A stretch of 64,000 nucleotides of DNA from Flavobacterium restrictum. Lineage in GTDB: Bacteria > Bacteroidota > Bacteroidia > Flavobacteriales > Flavobacteriaceae. Each line of letters opens with the position of its first letter. Position 1 is the first letter of the stretch. Under the pieces are notes generated by a model. That model saw only the letters and a program-made list of their open reading frames with translations. It searched no databases and was not told the origin of the DNA. Position numbers and translations under genes: made by a program. The DNA is taken from NCBI RefSeq assembly GCF_007097245.1, contig NZ_VJZT01000008.1:62001-126000 (forward strand), in the 5' to 3' direction. Shown here piece after piece: positions 43,020 through 54,119 of this stretch.

Positions 43020-44621
43020 ATGGAGAACTACGCCCTCTTTACGAAATCGATTGCGCTAACTGAATTAGGAATAAAAAATGCCACTATTCACTATCAATTA
43101 TCCGCAGCCGAGTTACATGAAAAAACACTTCAATCTGGACAAGGAATCGAAAATTCAACAGGAGCATTAGCAATTAACACGGGTAAATTTACGGGTCGTT
43201 CTCCACAAGATCGATTTATTGTAAAAGATACCATTACACAAGACAAAGTATGGTGGGGCAATGTAAATATTCCTTTTGAACCCAGCGATTTTGACGCGCT
43301 TTACGACAAAGTAACTGCTTACTTATCGAATAAGGAAATTTTTGTTCGTGATAGTTCCGTTTGTGCCGATGCAAAGTACAGACTCAATGTGCGTGTGGTG
43401 ACCGAAACCGCATGGGCAAACTTGTTTTGTTACAATATGTTTTTACGTCCAACGGCGTTAGAACTAGCCGATTTTACCCCAGAATGGACGGTGATTTGTG
43501 CTCCCGATTTTCAAGCAATTCCAGAACGTGACAAAACGAGAGACAGCAATTTTGCCATTTTGAATTTCACCAGAAAAATTGCTCTCATTGGCGGTACAGG
43601 CTATACAGGTGAGATGAAAAAAGGAATTTTTTCGGCTTTGAATTTTATATTGCCCGTTTTCAAGAACACCTTACCCATGCATTGCAGTGCCAATGTGGGC
43701 GAAGATGGCGATACGGCACTCTTTTTTGGTTTATCAGGAACGGGGAAAACGACCTTATCCGCAGATCCAAACAGGAAATTAATAGGCGATGATGAACACG
43801 GCTGGACAAAGGAAAATACGGTGTTTAATTTTGAAGGTGGCTGCTACGCCAAAGTGGTCAACCTCACCGAGGCTCAAGAACCAGACATTTTTGGAGCCAT
43901 AAAAAAAGGAGCTATTCTAGAAAATATGGTTTTCAAAAAAGGCACAAACGAAGTCGATTATACCGATATTTCGATAACACCAAACACCCGAGTAAGCTAC
44001 CCCATAGACCACATCAAGAACATACAACCCAATTCTATTGGTGAAAATCCCAAAAACATATTCTTTTTAACGGCCGATTCTTTTGGGATCTTGCCTCCAA
44101 TTGCTAAACTTACGCCAGGGCAAGCGGCCTATCATTTCATATCCGGTTATACCGCAAAAATTGCAGGAACCGAAGCCGGAATTACCGAGCCACAGCCTAA
44201 TTTCTCTGCTTGTTTTGGTGCGCCATTCATGCCATTGCACCCAACAAAATATGCCGAAATGTTGAGCAAAAAAATGAAAGAAACCAACGTAACCGTCTGG
44301 CTCATCAACACCGGATGGACAGGCGGCCCTTACGGTACAGGAAGCCGAATGAAACTAAAATACACCCGTGCCATGATTACTGCTGCACTCAACGGAGAAT
44401 TAAACGAGGTAGCATTTATAGCACACCCCGTTTTTGGGATTGCCCAACCGCAATCCTGTCCCAATGTTCCTACCGAAATATTAAATCCTAGAAATACCTG
44501 GGAAAACCCAGTGTTATATGACGAAAAAGCAATCGAATTGGCACAAAAGTTCACCACCAATTTTGCTAAATTTCAAGAATTTGCAAATGCCGAAATTTTG
44601 GCTGGTGCTCCAAAAGCATAG
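43020..44621 (+). CDS. pckA: Phosphoenolpyruvate carboxykinase (ATP)
   Basis: Converts oxaloacetate and ATP to phosphoenolpyruvate, the first step of gluconeogenesis. 533 residues, full length. Oxaloacetate-binding GKFTGRSPQDRFIVKD, metal-binding MHCSANVGEDGDTALFFGLS, kinase-1a P-loop GLSGTGKTTLS, kinase-2 LIGDDEHGW, and the adenine loop with NTGWTGGPYGTGSRMKL. Nothing unusual. A terminator hairpin follows. Confidence 0.98.
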   Translation: MENYALFTKSIALTELGIKNATIHYQLSAAELHEKTLQSGQGIENSTGALAINTGKFTGRSPQDRFIVKDTITQDKVWWGNVNIPFEPSDFDALYDKVTAYLSNKEIFVRDSSVCADAKYRLNVRVVTETAWANLFCYNMFLRPTALELADFTPEWTVICAPDFQAIPERDKTRDSNFAILNFTRKIALIGGTGYTGEMKKGIFSALNFILPVFKNTLPMHCSANVGEDGDTALFFGLSGTGKTTLSADPNRKLIGDDEHGWTKENTVFNFEGGCYAKVVNLTEAQEPDIFGAIKKGAILENMVFKKGTNEVDYTDISITPNTRVSYPIDHIKNIQPNSIGENPKNIFFLTADSFGILPPIAKLTPGQAAYHFISGYTAKIAGTEAGITEPQPNFSACFGAPFMPLHPTKYAEMLSKKMKETNVTVWLINTGWTGGPYGTGSRMKLKYTRAMITAALNGELNEVAFIAHPVFGIAQPQSCPNVPTEILNPRNTWENPVLYDEKAIELAQKFTTNFAKFQEFANAEILAGAPKA

Positions 44622-44644
44622 GTTGGTATTAATTCAAAAAAGGG

Positions 44645-44678
44645 AAAAAGCTGTTCGTTAAGAGCAGCTTTTTTTATG
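44645..44678 (+). terminator. Terminator of pckA
   Basis: AAGCTGTTC and GAGCAGCTT form a 9-bp stem with one G-U pair, followed by a run of seven T. It sits ~25 bases after the stop. Confidence 0.8.
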
Positions 44679-44782
44679 TGAAGAAGGTAACAAAAAAAGC
44701 AAACAAATACTAATCAAGTATTTATACCAATAGGCAATTTTTGGCGTTAAATTTGTAATCATCAATCAAAAATAAATCAATC

Positions 44783-45883
44783 ATGTTAAAATCATTTTTC
44801 ATCCTCTGTTCTGGAGCCGACAAAAACCTCCTCGAAAATTGCTCCGAAGGCGAACAAACCAAATTTGTAGGCATTGGAGCCACCGTTTTTTTTACAGCCG
44901 TAATGGCTTTTATCGCTAGTGGATACGCCCTTTTTACCGTTTTTGACGACCCAATTCCAGCGGTGTTATTTGGCTTGGTATGGAGTTTACTCATCTTTAA
45001 TCTCGATCGGTTTATTGTTTCTACCATCCGGAAAAGAGACTCTTTTTGGAGCGAATTGGGTCAAGCCATGCCCCGAATTATCTTGGCAATAATTATTGCT
45101 ATCGTAATTTCGAAACCATTGGAGATTAAAATTTTCCAAAAAGAAATCAATACCGTTTTGTTGAAAGAAAAAAATGCAATGGCTTTGAATAACAAAAAAG
45201 AAGTTACTACGTATTTTAAAGGCGATTTAGACAAAAACAAAACCGAAATTGCAAGTCTAAAAGCTGAAATCGTTAAGAAAGAAAAAGAAGTCAACACCTA
45301 TTACCAAACCTATATCGCCGAGGCCGAAGGTACTGCTGGCACAAAAAGACTAGGAAAAGGCCCCGTTTTTAAAGAGAAAATTGCCAAACATGATTTGGCC
45401 AAAAAAGAACTCGATACGCTACAAAAAAACAATCTGGCGAAAATTGCAGATAAAGAGAAAAATGCTAAAACATTACAAACTGATTTAGACAAAAAAATAA
45501 CCCAAACGCAACCCATAATTGATGGTTTTGATGGCTTAATGGCACGAATCAATGCCTTGAATAAACTCCCTTGGTTGCCTTCCTTTTTTATCATGCTCTT
45601 ATTTTTGGCCATTGAAACCTCGCCTATAATTGCCAAATTGCTCGCTCCAAAAGGCGAATACGATTACAAATTAGAAGACCTAGAAACAGCACTCAAAGCA
45701 ACCATAGAACAAGACAAATACCAACGCACTTTGCTAGTAAAAACAAGTGCCACAATGCACGACAAAGTATATAGCGACATCGCCGAGGACAAAAAACTAT
45801 ACGATTTGCAACGCAAAAACGCAACCGATTTACTAGCCTTACAATCCAACACGTTTGTTGAGAAACAAAAAGCAACACATTAA
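44783..45883 (+). CDS. DUF4407 membrane protein with long coiled coil
   Basis: 366 residues. Opening SFFILCSGADKNLLENCSEG and transmembrane segments at ~33-55, ~65-82 and ~96-112 (PRIILAIIIAIVISKPLEI). A highly charged coiled-coil region spans ~125-250 (KNKTEIASLKAEIVKKEKEV). A fourth segment is at ~270-290 (PSFFIMLLFLAIETSPIIA), then a charged helical end. DUF4407 is widespread in Bacteroidetes, and its role is not known. Monocistronic. Confidence 0.92.
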   Translation: MLKSFFILCSGADKNLLENCSEGEQTKFVGIGATVFFTAVMAFIASGYALFTVFDDPIPAVLFGLVWSLLIFNLDRFIVSTIRKRDSFWSELGQAMPRIILAIIIAIVISKPLEIKIFQKEINTVLLKEKNAMALNNKKEVTTYFKGDLDKNKTEIASLKAEIVKKEKEVNTYYQTYIAEAEGTAGTKRLGKGPVFKEKIAKHDLAKKELDTLQKNNLAKIADKEKNAKTLQTDLDKKITQTQPIIDGFDGLMARINALNKLPWLPSFFIMLLFLAIETSPIIAKLLAPKGEYDYKLEDLETALKATIEQDKYQRTLLVKTSATMHDKVYSDIAEDKKLYDLQRKNATDLLALQSNTFVEKQKATH

Positions 45884-45998
45884 CCGAAAGGTGTAAAATA
45901 AAAAAATCTTACGATCAAAAGAGGAATATTCTTTTGATTATAAGACTGAATTTGCTAACGAAAATATTTTAAGTTCTCCATTTAATTACAGCAAATTA

Positions 45999-46610
45999 CT
46001 AATCGTTTTCTTTGATTTGTTCTATTAGCTCTAACCTTTTTACGATGCTGTCCGTTTTTAGAATTGTTCCTGGGGATAAAACTGCGTTTGCACCAATTCT
46101 TGAATTATCACCAACTAAAGATCCAAATTTATCGATTTTGGTGTCTATAATTTCGTTATTTATTGTTACAAAAATGTTTTTAATTTTTCTTTCATTGTAA
46201 TGATTTGCACAAATAGAGCCTGCTTCAAAGTTTACACTTTTTCCAATAATTGAATTTCCGATATAATTAAAATGTGCAATTGCTGAATTATTCAAAATTA
46301 TCGATTGTTTAATTTCGGAACCTGCCCCTATGTTTACATTAGACCCTATGAAAATAGGCCCTCTTAAATAAGCGTTTGCTCCAATAAAACAATTTTCTGA
46401 AATTATAATTTTCCCCTTTAAAATAACTCCTTGCTCAATGATTGCAGTTTTATGAACCATAGCACCATCAATTATATTATAGTCATTCGAAATAGGGTCG
46501 ATTGCGTTTTTAAGTTTTTCTTCTAAATTAATAATGATGTCCCAAGGTTGATCGATTTGGTATCTCAACCAATTTGGAGGTTCATTTATAAAATCATTAA
46601 GATTTATCAT
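45999..46610 (-). CDS. Left-handed beta-helix (hexapeptide-repeat) protein
   Basis: 203 residues. After a short N-terminal helical part (~1-45), hexapeptide repeats run from ~50 to ~185 (GAMVHKTAIIEQGVILKGKI, GANAYLRGPIFIGSNVNIGA, GSLVGDNSRIGANAVLSPGT). The pattern resembles the acyltransferase end of GlmU or related sugar-nucleotide enzymes, without the nucleotidyltransferase domain. The acceptor is not predictable. It is AT-rich and stands alone on the minus strand. Confidence 0.82.
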   Translation of the reverse strand: MINLNDFINEPPNWLRYQIDQPWDIIINLEEKLKNAIDPISNDYNIIDGAMVHKTAIIEQGVILKGKIIISENCFIGANAYLRGPIFIGSNVNIGAGSEIKQSIILNNSAIAHFNYIGNSIIGKSVNFEAGSICANHYNERKIKNIFVTINNEIIDTKIDKFGSLVGDNSRIGANAVLSPGTILKTDSIVKRLELIEQIKEND

Positions 46611-46681
46611 TTTTTATACAATTTATTTGATATTACCTGAAAACAACAACTTATCACTCACTCTTCCATCTTTGGATTAAC

Positions 46682-47380
46682 CTACATCAAACTCAAAATT
46701 TCTTTCTTGAACGCATCGTATTCGCCTTGCAGGATTAATCCGTTGTCGAGTAGTTTTTTATAGTTTTGAAGCTTTGCAAAAAGTTCATCTTGCGATAATG
46801 TGTTGGTTTTATGCTGCTCTATTTCGGGAGTGATTTCTTGTATTGGCTCCGCAAAAATGGGAATAGCAGGCATAATTTCGGCAAAGTTGGTCACTTCTTC
46901 GGTTTCCATTTCTTCAATGATTTCTTCATTTACGGAGGCAGTAACGGGAATTTCTTCTGGAATTGGGATGTTTGGAGTGGTTCCATTTTTTAAAACATCC
47001 AATTGTTCTTTGGCATACGTAAATATTTTTCTGGCCTGAATTTTTGGAATATAATCAATAGAAACCTGAATATCCGTTTTGGTCGAAAATGAAAATTCAG
47101 ATCCTAGAATGTTTTCTTTGACAAAAGTTCCCACGATTTCATCCCAAGTAAAATCGATAAAATCCATCGAAAGTCCCAGATTTTTGGGTTTGCAAATGAT
47201 AATTCTTTTATTGGTCAAAACAATACTGTCTGGAAAAACCGTTATGGCTGGTTTTTTTTGTACCGCTATGTAGCCTATTTCTTCATTTTTCATCAATAAA
47301 TCATTGAGTTTTGAAGTGATTTTCTCGATAGCTTTTGGGTCTTGTTCTTCGTTTAAAAACTTTTTAAATTGTTCTTTCAT
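46682..47380 (-). CDS. Bacterial PH-domain and SHOCT-domain protein
   Basis: 232 residues, cytoplasmic. PH-like domain at ~30-130 (IAVQKKPAITVFPDSIVLTN, RIIICKPKN, ISIDYIPK-type strand end). An acidic, Pro/Ile/Glu-rich linker spans ~135-190. A C-terminal SHOCT motif at ~200-232 (LQNYKKLLDNGLILQGEYDA) follows; SHOCT segments usually promote oligomerisation. Function unknown. Confidence 0.85.
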   Translation of the reverse strand: MKEQFKKFLNEEQDPKAIEKITSKLNDLLMKNEEIGYIAVQKKPAITVFPDSIVLTNKRIIICKPKNLGLSMDFIDFTWDEIVGTFVKENILGSEFSFSTKTDIQVSIDYIPKIQARKIFTYAKEQLDVLKNGTTPNIPIPEEIPVTASVNEEIIEEMETEEVTNFAEIMPAIPIFAEPIQEITPEIEQHKTNTLSQDELFAKLQNYKKLLDNGLILQGEYDAFKKEILSLM

Positions 47381-47614
47381 CGTATTTTAATTTAAAAAAA
47401 GCGTTTTGTTTTGGCTTTTTATATCCGTTGTTCCTTTTAGCAAAAGTAATGCCTAATTTCATTATTTAATAAAAAATCGAAATACTTTTACTGCTTTCCT
47501 TTTTTGAAAATAAAAGGAATGGAATTGCACCTATGATTCTCTAAAACATTTAAAATAAAGATTCTATTTTGTGAATTTTTTTGTTAATTTAGTAGTACCC
47601 AAATCCTAATTCTC

Positions 47615-48964
47615 ATGACAAGTTTAAAAATTTTCCTAATAGAAGACGATGCTTTTTTTGGTGAAACTTTAAAATACCATTTGAAGTTAAACCCTGATTT
47701 TGATGTACATCTTTTTCAAACAGGAAAAGAATGCCTCTCTAATTTATACCAAAAACCAGATATTATTTGTCTCGATTTTGGTCTTCCTGACATCACTGGC
47801 GATTTGCTTTTGAAAAAAATCAAAGAGACGAACAACTCCATTCCCATCATCATTATTAGCGGACAAGAAGAAATTGAAATTGCCGTAGATTTTTTGAAAT
47901 CAGGTGCCAAAGATTATATTGTAAAAAACAGCCACACCAAAGATTTGTTGTGGAATTCGATTCTAAAAATCAAAGAAAATCTATCTTTGGTAAACGAGGT
48001 CGAGGAACTAAAAGAAAAATTAGAACAAAAATTCAGTTTTGAAAAAACAATTATTGGGCAAAGTGATGCCATAAAAAGTGTGTTTAATAAAATCAATAAG
48101 TCCATCAATACCAATATCAATGTCTCGATAACGGGAGAAACAGGAACAGGAAAAGAGGTTGTAGCCAAAGCCATTCATTACAATTCCGATCGAAAAAACA
48201 AACCCTTTGTGGCTGTAAATATGGCTGCAATCCCCAAGGATTTGATAGAAAGCGAATTTTTTGGTCATGAAAAAGGGGCTTTTACGGGTGCTAACAATAA
48301 GAATATTGGCAAATTTGAACAAGCGGATGGTGGTACCATTTTTTTGGACGAAATTGCTGAACTCGATTTAAACCTACAAAGCAAGCTGTTGCGGGTTTTG
48401 CAAGAGCGGGAAGTCGTACGCTTGGGCGGAACCACTAAAATAAAATTTAACGCCCGATTGATTATTGCCACGCACAAAGATTTATCGCAAGAGGTAAAAA
48501 AAGGAAATTTCAGAGAGGATTTATACTATAGAATTATTGGTTTGCCTATAGAACTCCCGCCACTCCGAGCAAGGGGAAATGACACCTTATTGCTGGGGAA
48601 ATATTTTATGGATTTGTTTGTCAAAGAGAACAAAATGAAAACCATATCGCTGTCTAAAGAAGCCAAAGACAAGTTGTTGAAGTATGCGTTCCCTGGGAAC
48701 ATTAGAGAATTAAAAGCCGTAATTGACCTTGCGTGTGTAATGTGTGATGCAAACGAAATTGCAGCTGATGATTTGACTTTTAACAGCATTAACGAGACTG
48801 ATTTTTTCCTTTCGGAAGAAAAAACACTCAAAGAATACACCTCGGAAATTATTTTACATTATTTGAAAAAAAATGGTAACGACGTGCTTAAAACGGCCAA
48901 AAAATTAGATATTGGTAAGTCAACTATTTACAATTTGATTCAAACTATTGATATTAAAAATTAA
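47615..48964 (+). CDS. Sigma-54-dependent NtrC-family response regulator
   Basis: 449 residues. Receiver domain (1-120; phospho-acceptor Asp in DIICLDFGLPDITG, Lys in GAKDYIVKN). AAA+ domain (~140-370) with Walker A GETGTGKE, the sigma-54-contact loop GAFTGA, Walker B GGTIFLDEIAEL and the R-finger region. Fis-type helix-turn-helix at the end (DVLKTAKKLDIGKSTIYN). Activates sigma-54 promoters when phosphorylated. Its kinase is likely the hybrid enzyme at 50159. The next gene begins ~50 bases after it. Confidence 0.95.
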   Translation: MTSLKIFLIEDDAFFGETLKYHLKLNPDFDVHLFQTGKECLSNLYQKPDIICLDFGLPDITGDLLLKKIKETNNSIPIIIISGQEEIEIAVDFLKSGAKDYIVKNSHTKDLLWNSILKIKENLSLVNEVEELKEKLEQKFSFEKTIIGQSDAIKSVFNKINKSINTNINVSITGETGTGKEVVAKAIHYNSDRKNKPFVAVNMAAIPKDLIESEFFGHEKGAFTGANNKNIGKFEQADGGTIFLDEIAELDLNLQSKLLRVLQEREVVRLGGTTKIKFNARLIIATHKDLSQEVKKGNFREDLYYRIIGLPIELPPLRARGNDTLLLGKYFMDLFVKENKMKTISLSKEAKDKLLKYAFPGNIRELKAVIDLACVMCDANEIAADDLTFNSINETDFFLSEEKTLKEYTSEIILHYLKKNGNDVLKTAKKLDIGKSTIYNLIQTIDIKN

Positions 48965-49016
48965 GTTACGCCATCAAAAAATAAGGGTATTGCTCCCTCC
49001 CAATTAAAAATCGAAC

Positions 49017-50159
49017 ATGAAAGTAGCTACTATTTTATACCAAGAAAATTCATTTGTCAGAGAAATCAATCCCGAAAAATTAGATTTTCAAGCCGTTGAA
49101 TTGGTTCTTGGGTTTGGTTCGAGATCGTTACTTGCCACAACAGAAATTTTTGATGCCATTCAGGAAAAATTCCCAAATGCACAAATCGCACTCTGCTCCT
49201 CATCTGGCGAAATTTACGACCAAGAAGTACTCGACAATACGATATCCTTGACAGCAATTGCATTTGCTACAACAACGATTCAAACCACAGCTGTTACAAT
49301 TGATGATTATGAAAATAGCTTTGAAGCTGGAAAAGCGTTGATTAAAAACCTGCCGCAAGAGAATTTAAAACTAGCATTTGTACTTTCTGACGGCGGAAAA
49401 GTGAACGGTAGCGAGCTTGTAAAGGGAATGAATATTACAAAAAAGGAGTCTGTTTTAATCACAGGCGGTTTGGCTGGAGATGGTGCTCGTTTTGAAAAAA
49501 CAGTAGTTGGACTCAATAAATTACCGCAAGTAGGCGCCATTATTGCCATAGGATTTTATGGCGAAAAACTTGTTTTGTCTCACGGTTCATTGGGCGGCTG
49601 GGAAAGTTTTGGGCTAGAACGAACGGTCACCCAAGCCCAAAATAACGTTCTTTATCAAATAGATTCCAAAAACGCACTCGATTTATACAAAACGTATTTG
49701 GGGAAATACGCTGCTGAACTTCCAGGATCGGCCTTGCTTTTTCCGTTATCGATAAAACTTTCGGATAGTCAAGAGCCTATAGTGCGAACCATTTTGTCGA
49801 TAGACGAAGAAAATCAATCCATGACCTTTGCAGGCGATATTCCTGTGGGAAGCAAAGTTAGGTTTATGAAAGCAAATTTTGACCGCTTGATTGATGCCGC
49901 CAGTGATGCCGCTTCGACCTGCTTACACATGCAGGCGAGCAATCCCAAACTGGCGTTGTTGATAAGTTGTGTGGGGCGAAAATTGATTCTTGGTAATCGA
50001 ATTGATGAGGAAGTAGAGGCGGTTGCCACCATTTTTGGCTCACAAACAATGCTTTCTGGGTTTTATTCGTATGGTGAAATTTCGCCTTTAAAACCACTTA
50101 CCAATTGTGAGCTACACAACCAAACCATGACCATAACGTGTTTAAATGAAATAGACTAA
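49017..50159 (+). CDS. FIST-domain sensory protein
   Basis: 380 residues: FIST N domain (~20-200) and FIST C domain (~215-355). Landmarks are IALCSSSGEIYDQEVLDNT, FVLSDGGKVNGSELVKGM, ITGGLAGDGARFEKTVVG and GFYSYGEISPL with the terminal Cys. FIST domains bind small ligands, probably amino acids, and feed signalling proteins. The stop overlaps the start of the hybrid kinase by one base, so the FIST protein and kinase are translationally coupled and very likely act together. Confidence 0.93.
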   Translation: MKVATILYQENSFVREINPEKLDFQAVELVLGFGSRSLLATTEIFDAIQEKFPNAQIALCSSSGEIYDQEVLDNTISLTAIAFATTTIQTTAVTIDDYENSFEAGKALIKNLPQENLKLAFVLSDGGKVNGSELVKGMNITKKESVLITGGLAGDGARFEKTVVGLNKLPQVGAIIAIGFYGEKLVLSHGSLGGWESFGLERTVTQAQNNVLYQIDSKNALDLYKTYLGKYAAELPGSALLFPLSIKLSDSQEPIVRTILSIDEENQSMTFAGDIPVGSKVRFMKANFDRLIDAASDAASTCLHMQASNPKLALLISCVGRKLILGNRIDEEVEAVATIFGSQTMLSGFYSYGEISPLKPLTNCELHNQTMTITCLNEID

Positions 50160-53100
50160 TGACTACTTTTCATAAACTTTTAGAAAAACAAATAAAAAAA
50201 CATTTGGATAAAGAGCAACTCGAAAGCCCCGCTTTTAAAGCTTTTATTCATGCTGTAAATGATTCCTATTTATCCTTTGAAAGGGATAATGACTTAATGG
50301 ATCATTCGTTTAAAGAAAGCGAAAAAGAGTATCAAGAACTGAATGCAAATCTCAAAAAAGAACAAGCCTTAAAGCAACAATCCATATCTAATTTATACGA
50401 TAGTTTAGAGATTTTGGACGATCATTACACAGAAATCAATCCAGATGACGATGTTGATGATTTACTCTTTATTTCAAAATATTTAAACAAACAAATTGAA
50501 AAAAGAAAAATTTCCGAAACGAATCTTTCCCAAACGGTTAAACTATTAAAAACCTTACTCAACAACCTACAATCTGGTGTTTTGGTTGAAGATGAGCATC
50601 AAAAAATATTGTTTTCCAATCAACTTTTTTGGGATCAAAAAAAGAAAATCATTACACCCAAAGCTATTGAAGGCGTTGACTTCTCGGAACTATTTGTAGA
50701 GAGTAAATTTTTATACAAAGACCCGGAAATTTTTGTCTCCCGAATCAAGGATCTTTTGCAACATAAAAAACTCGTGATCGGTGATTTGATTGAAACCATT
50801 GACAATCGATTTTTGGAACGTGACTATATCCCGATTTATATCAACAAAGAATACAAAGGACAATTGTGGAAATACACGGATGTAACGGAGCGCATTCAGA
50901 GTCAAATTTTACTCGAACAAAGTGAGGAACGCAGTAGAATTGTTATGAATGCTTCGCTAAATGCGATTGTAACAGTTGATGATAAAGCCCAAATTACGTT
51001 TTGGAATCAGCAAGCAACTGCTGTTTTTGGTTGGGAAAGAGAAGAAGTTTTAGGCAAAGTATTTACTGATTTTATGGTTCCTTCTCGCAATAAAGCACTT
51101 TGGGATGGCTCCATACGCCAATATTTAGAGGAAGGTTACAATGCGTTTTTGAACCAACAAGTAGAACTTTTTGGCGTTCATAAATCTGGGGATGAATTCC
51201 TAGCAGAAATTACCATTACGCCTATTACTCAAAACGGAGAAACCTTTTTTTGTGCCTTTTTGCAAGACATTTCTAAAAGAAAAGAAGCCGAAAACAAATT
51301 GTATGAAACCGTTGCGTTATTAAAAACGCTATTAGCCAACTTGCACTCCGGTATTTTGGTTGAAGACGAAAATCGAAAAATATTATTTACCAATCAGCAT
51401 TTTTGCGACATGCGCCATTTAAAAACTGCACCTGAAGAATTAATAGGAATGGATTGCACCACGTTTATTGGGAATTCAAAATTATTATTTCTCAATCCAT
51501 CCGTTTTTGTAAATCGTGTGAATGAGATATTGGAACAAAAGAAAATAGTCATTGCTGAACTAATAGAAACCACGGATAATCAGTTTTATGAACGAGACTA
51601 TATTCCTGTAATCATTCATAATGAATACAAAGGACATCTCTGGAAATACACCGATGTTACCCACCGAATCAAAACGCAAAATTTACTGGAACAAAGTGAA
51701 GAACGCAGTCGTTTTATCATGAATGCCTCACTCAATGCCATTATAACTATTGATATAAAAGGCAAAATAACCTTTTGGAACCAGCAAGCAGAATTCATTT
51801 TTGGTTGGAAATCCGATGCTGTTTTAGGAAAATCGTTAACCGAAACCATTGTCCCCAACCAGCATAAAAAAGGGCATGATAACGGCATGAAACACTATAT
51901 AAAAACAGGTGAAGGCCCCGTTTTGAATAAGCAAATTGAGCTTACGGCCATGAACATAAAAGGAGAAGAATTTCCAGTAGAAATTTCGATAATTCCGTTA
52001 AAACAAAATGGAGAATTGTTTTTCTGTTCTTTTATACAAGACATTTCCGAAAGAAAAAAAGCAGAAAATAGCCTAAAAATCCAAGAAGAAAAATACCGAA
52101 ATATTATTGCCAATATGAACATGGGCATAATCGAAGTAGATACGAATGAAGTTATTCAGTTTGCTAATCAGAGTTTTTCGGTAATGACAGGCTATGAAAT
52201 CAATGAACTCATGGGGAAAAATCCATCCGAAATTTTTGTTTTTGGAGAAAATCAAGACCTTATGGCCTCAAAGAACGTATTGCGCCAACAAGGCGTGTCC
52301 GATGTGTACCAAATTCCCATAAAAAACAAAAGAGGAGAACTCAAATGGTGGGCCATAAGTGGCGCACCCAATTATGATGACAAAGGAAAATTAGTAGGAT
52401 CCATAGGAATTCATCTGGACATAACCGAACAAAAACAACTAGAAATTGAACTGGAAGCCGAGAAAATAAAAGCCGAAGAGGCCTCAAAAGCCAAAGAAGC
52501 TTTTTTGTCCACAATGAGCCACGAAATCCGGACGCCACTCAATGCAATAATTGGCTTTTTGAGAGAATTAGGCAAACAAGAATTAACCGAACTTCAAAAA
52601 AAATACATTGATAATAGCGCCATTGCCTCCAAACATTTGCTGGCTATTCTAAACAATGTATTGGATATTTCAAAAATTGAAGCTGGCGAAATGGAACTCG
52701 AAAAAGAAGATTTTATTTTTGAAGATTCCGTTCAAAACGTCATTAAAGTACTCAAACCAAAAGCCAAACAAAAAGGAATTAGACTCACTGCACTGTTCTC
52801 GGAGAAATTAAATCCCGTGTTCAAAGGAGATGCTTTACGAATGGAACAAATCCTTTTTAACCTAATAGGGAACGCTTTGAAATTTACACCCAATGGCAAA
52901 ATCGAAGTGTTTTGTGAGTTACTAACGGATAACAGCACCTTTCAAGAAATGCATATTTCGATTGCCGATACGGGCATTGGAATGGACAAAAGCTACTCCG
53001 AAACCTTATTTAAAAAATTCTCCCAAGAGGACAAAGCCGTAACACGAAGATTTGGCGGCACTGGTTTAGGAATGGCAATTACCAAAGAACTCGTACAACT

Positions 53101-53976
53101 TATGGGCGGTACCATAACCGTGGAAAGTGAGAAAAACAAGGGAACAACCATACACATTTATTTAAGTTTACTAAAAGGAAATTTAGAAAATGTAAAAAAA
53201 CCAAATCCAGAAATCAACATTAATATCGAAGGGATTTCTATATTATTAGTGGAGGATAATAAAATGAACCGCATGGTCGTGCAAAACTCCATGCAGTACT
53301 TTAATTGCAAAGTTACCGAAGCCAAAAATGGTGTTGAAGCACTCGAAATTTTGAAAAAACAAAATTTTGACATCATTTTAATGGACATACAAATGCCTGA
53401 AATGGATGGTTTTGAAGCCACCAGAATTATCCGAAACGAATTTAAACTGACCACGCCCATCATTGCATTAACCGCAAACGCCTTCAAAAGTGAAACCGAA
53501 AAATGCAAACAAGCAGGTATGGATGATTATGTAACCAAACCCTTTGATGAAATTGTACTCCTAGAAACCATTGCAAAACACACGGTTAATAAAATCGTGA
53601 TTCCAACCCAAAAGAGCAAAATCATTCAAAATAATAAAAACTACAACCTCAACACGCTTCATAATTTGAGCCGCGGAAACGATGAATTCGTAAAAAAAAT
53701 GCTCACTATTTTTGTAGAACAAACCACCGATACAATTGCAAAAACAACATTGGCCATTGCCAACAATAATTTTATCGAAGTAAGCAGACTCATTCATAAA
53801 ATAAAACCGAGTGTAGCAAGTTTAGGCATAAACAGCATACAAACCGAAATAAAAACACTCGAAAAAGTAGCCTTAACAGCTCCGAGTAAAGAACAAATAC
53901 TAACGCTTTTTATTCCTATAAAAACATGTTGGAGGAAGTTGTAGCGCAGCTCCATGCAGAGGAACTCCATCCATAG
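50159..53976 (+). CDS. Hybrid histidine kinase with duplicated PAS pairs, receiver and HPt
   Basis: Open frame to 53944 (1261 residues). N-terminal helical part (~1-125). Two near-copies of a PAS-PAS unit (~130-380 and ~385-645), a fifth PAS (~650-765), coiled coil, HisKA with FLSTMSHEIRTPLNA (His), HATPase (NLIGNALKF, DTGIGMDK, GGTGLGM), receiver (ILLVEDNKMNRMVV, DIILMDIQMPEMDG) and HPt (SRLIHKIKPSVASLG). A single A appears lost at 53920-53924: one more A gives NMLEEVVAQLHAEELHP ending at 53976. Kinase of the local pathway; translation coupled to FIST. Confidence 0.92.
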
Positions 53977-54119
53977 CAAGTGACTCTACTCATTTTTCTG
54001 GAAATATCTTCCAAAAAATGGAAAAAAAATCAAATTAAAAATTTTGTAAAATACTGATTGTCAAATAATTAATTTATTGGCTTGACTTTGGATTACCTGT
54101 TATCAAAATAATTTATAAC

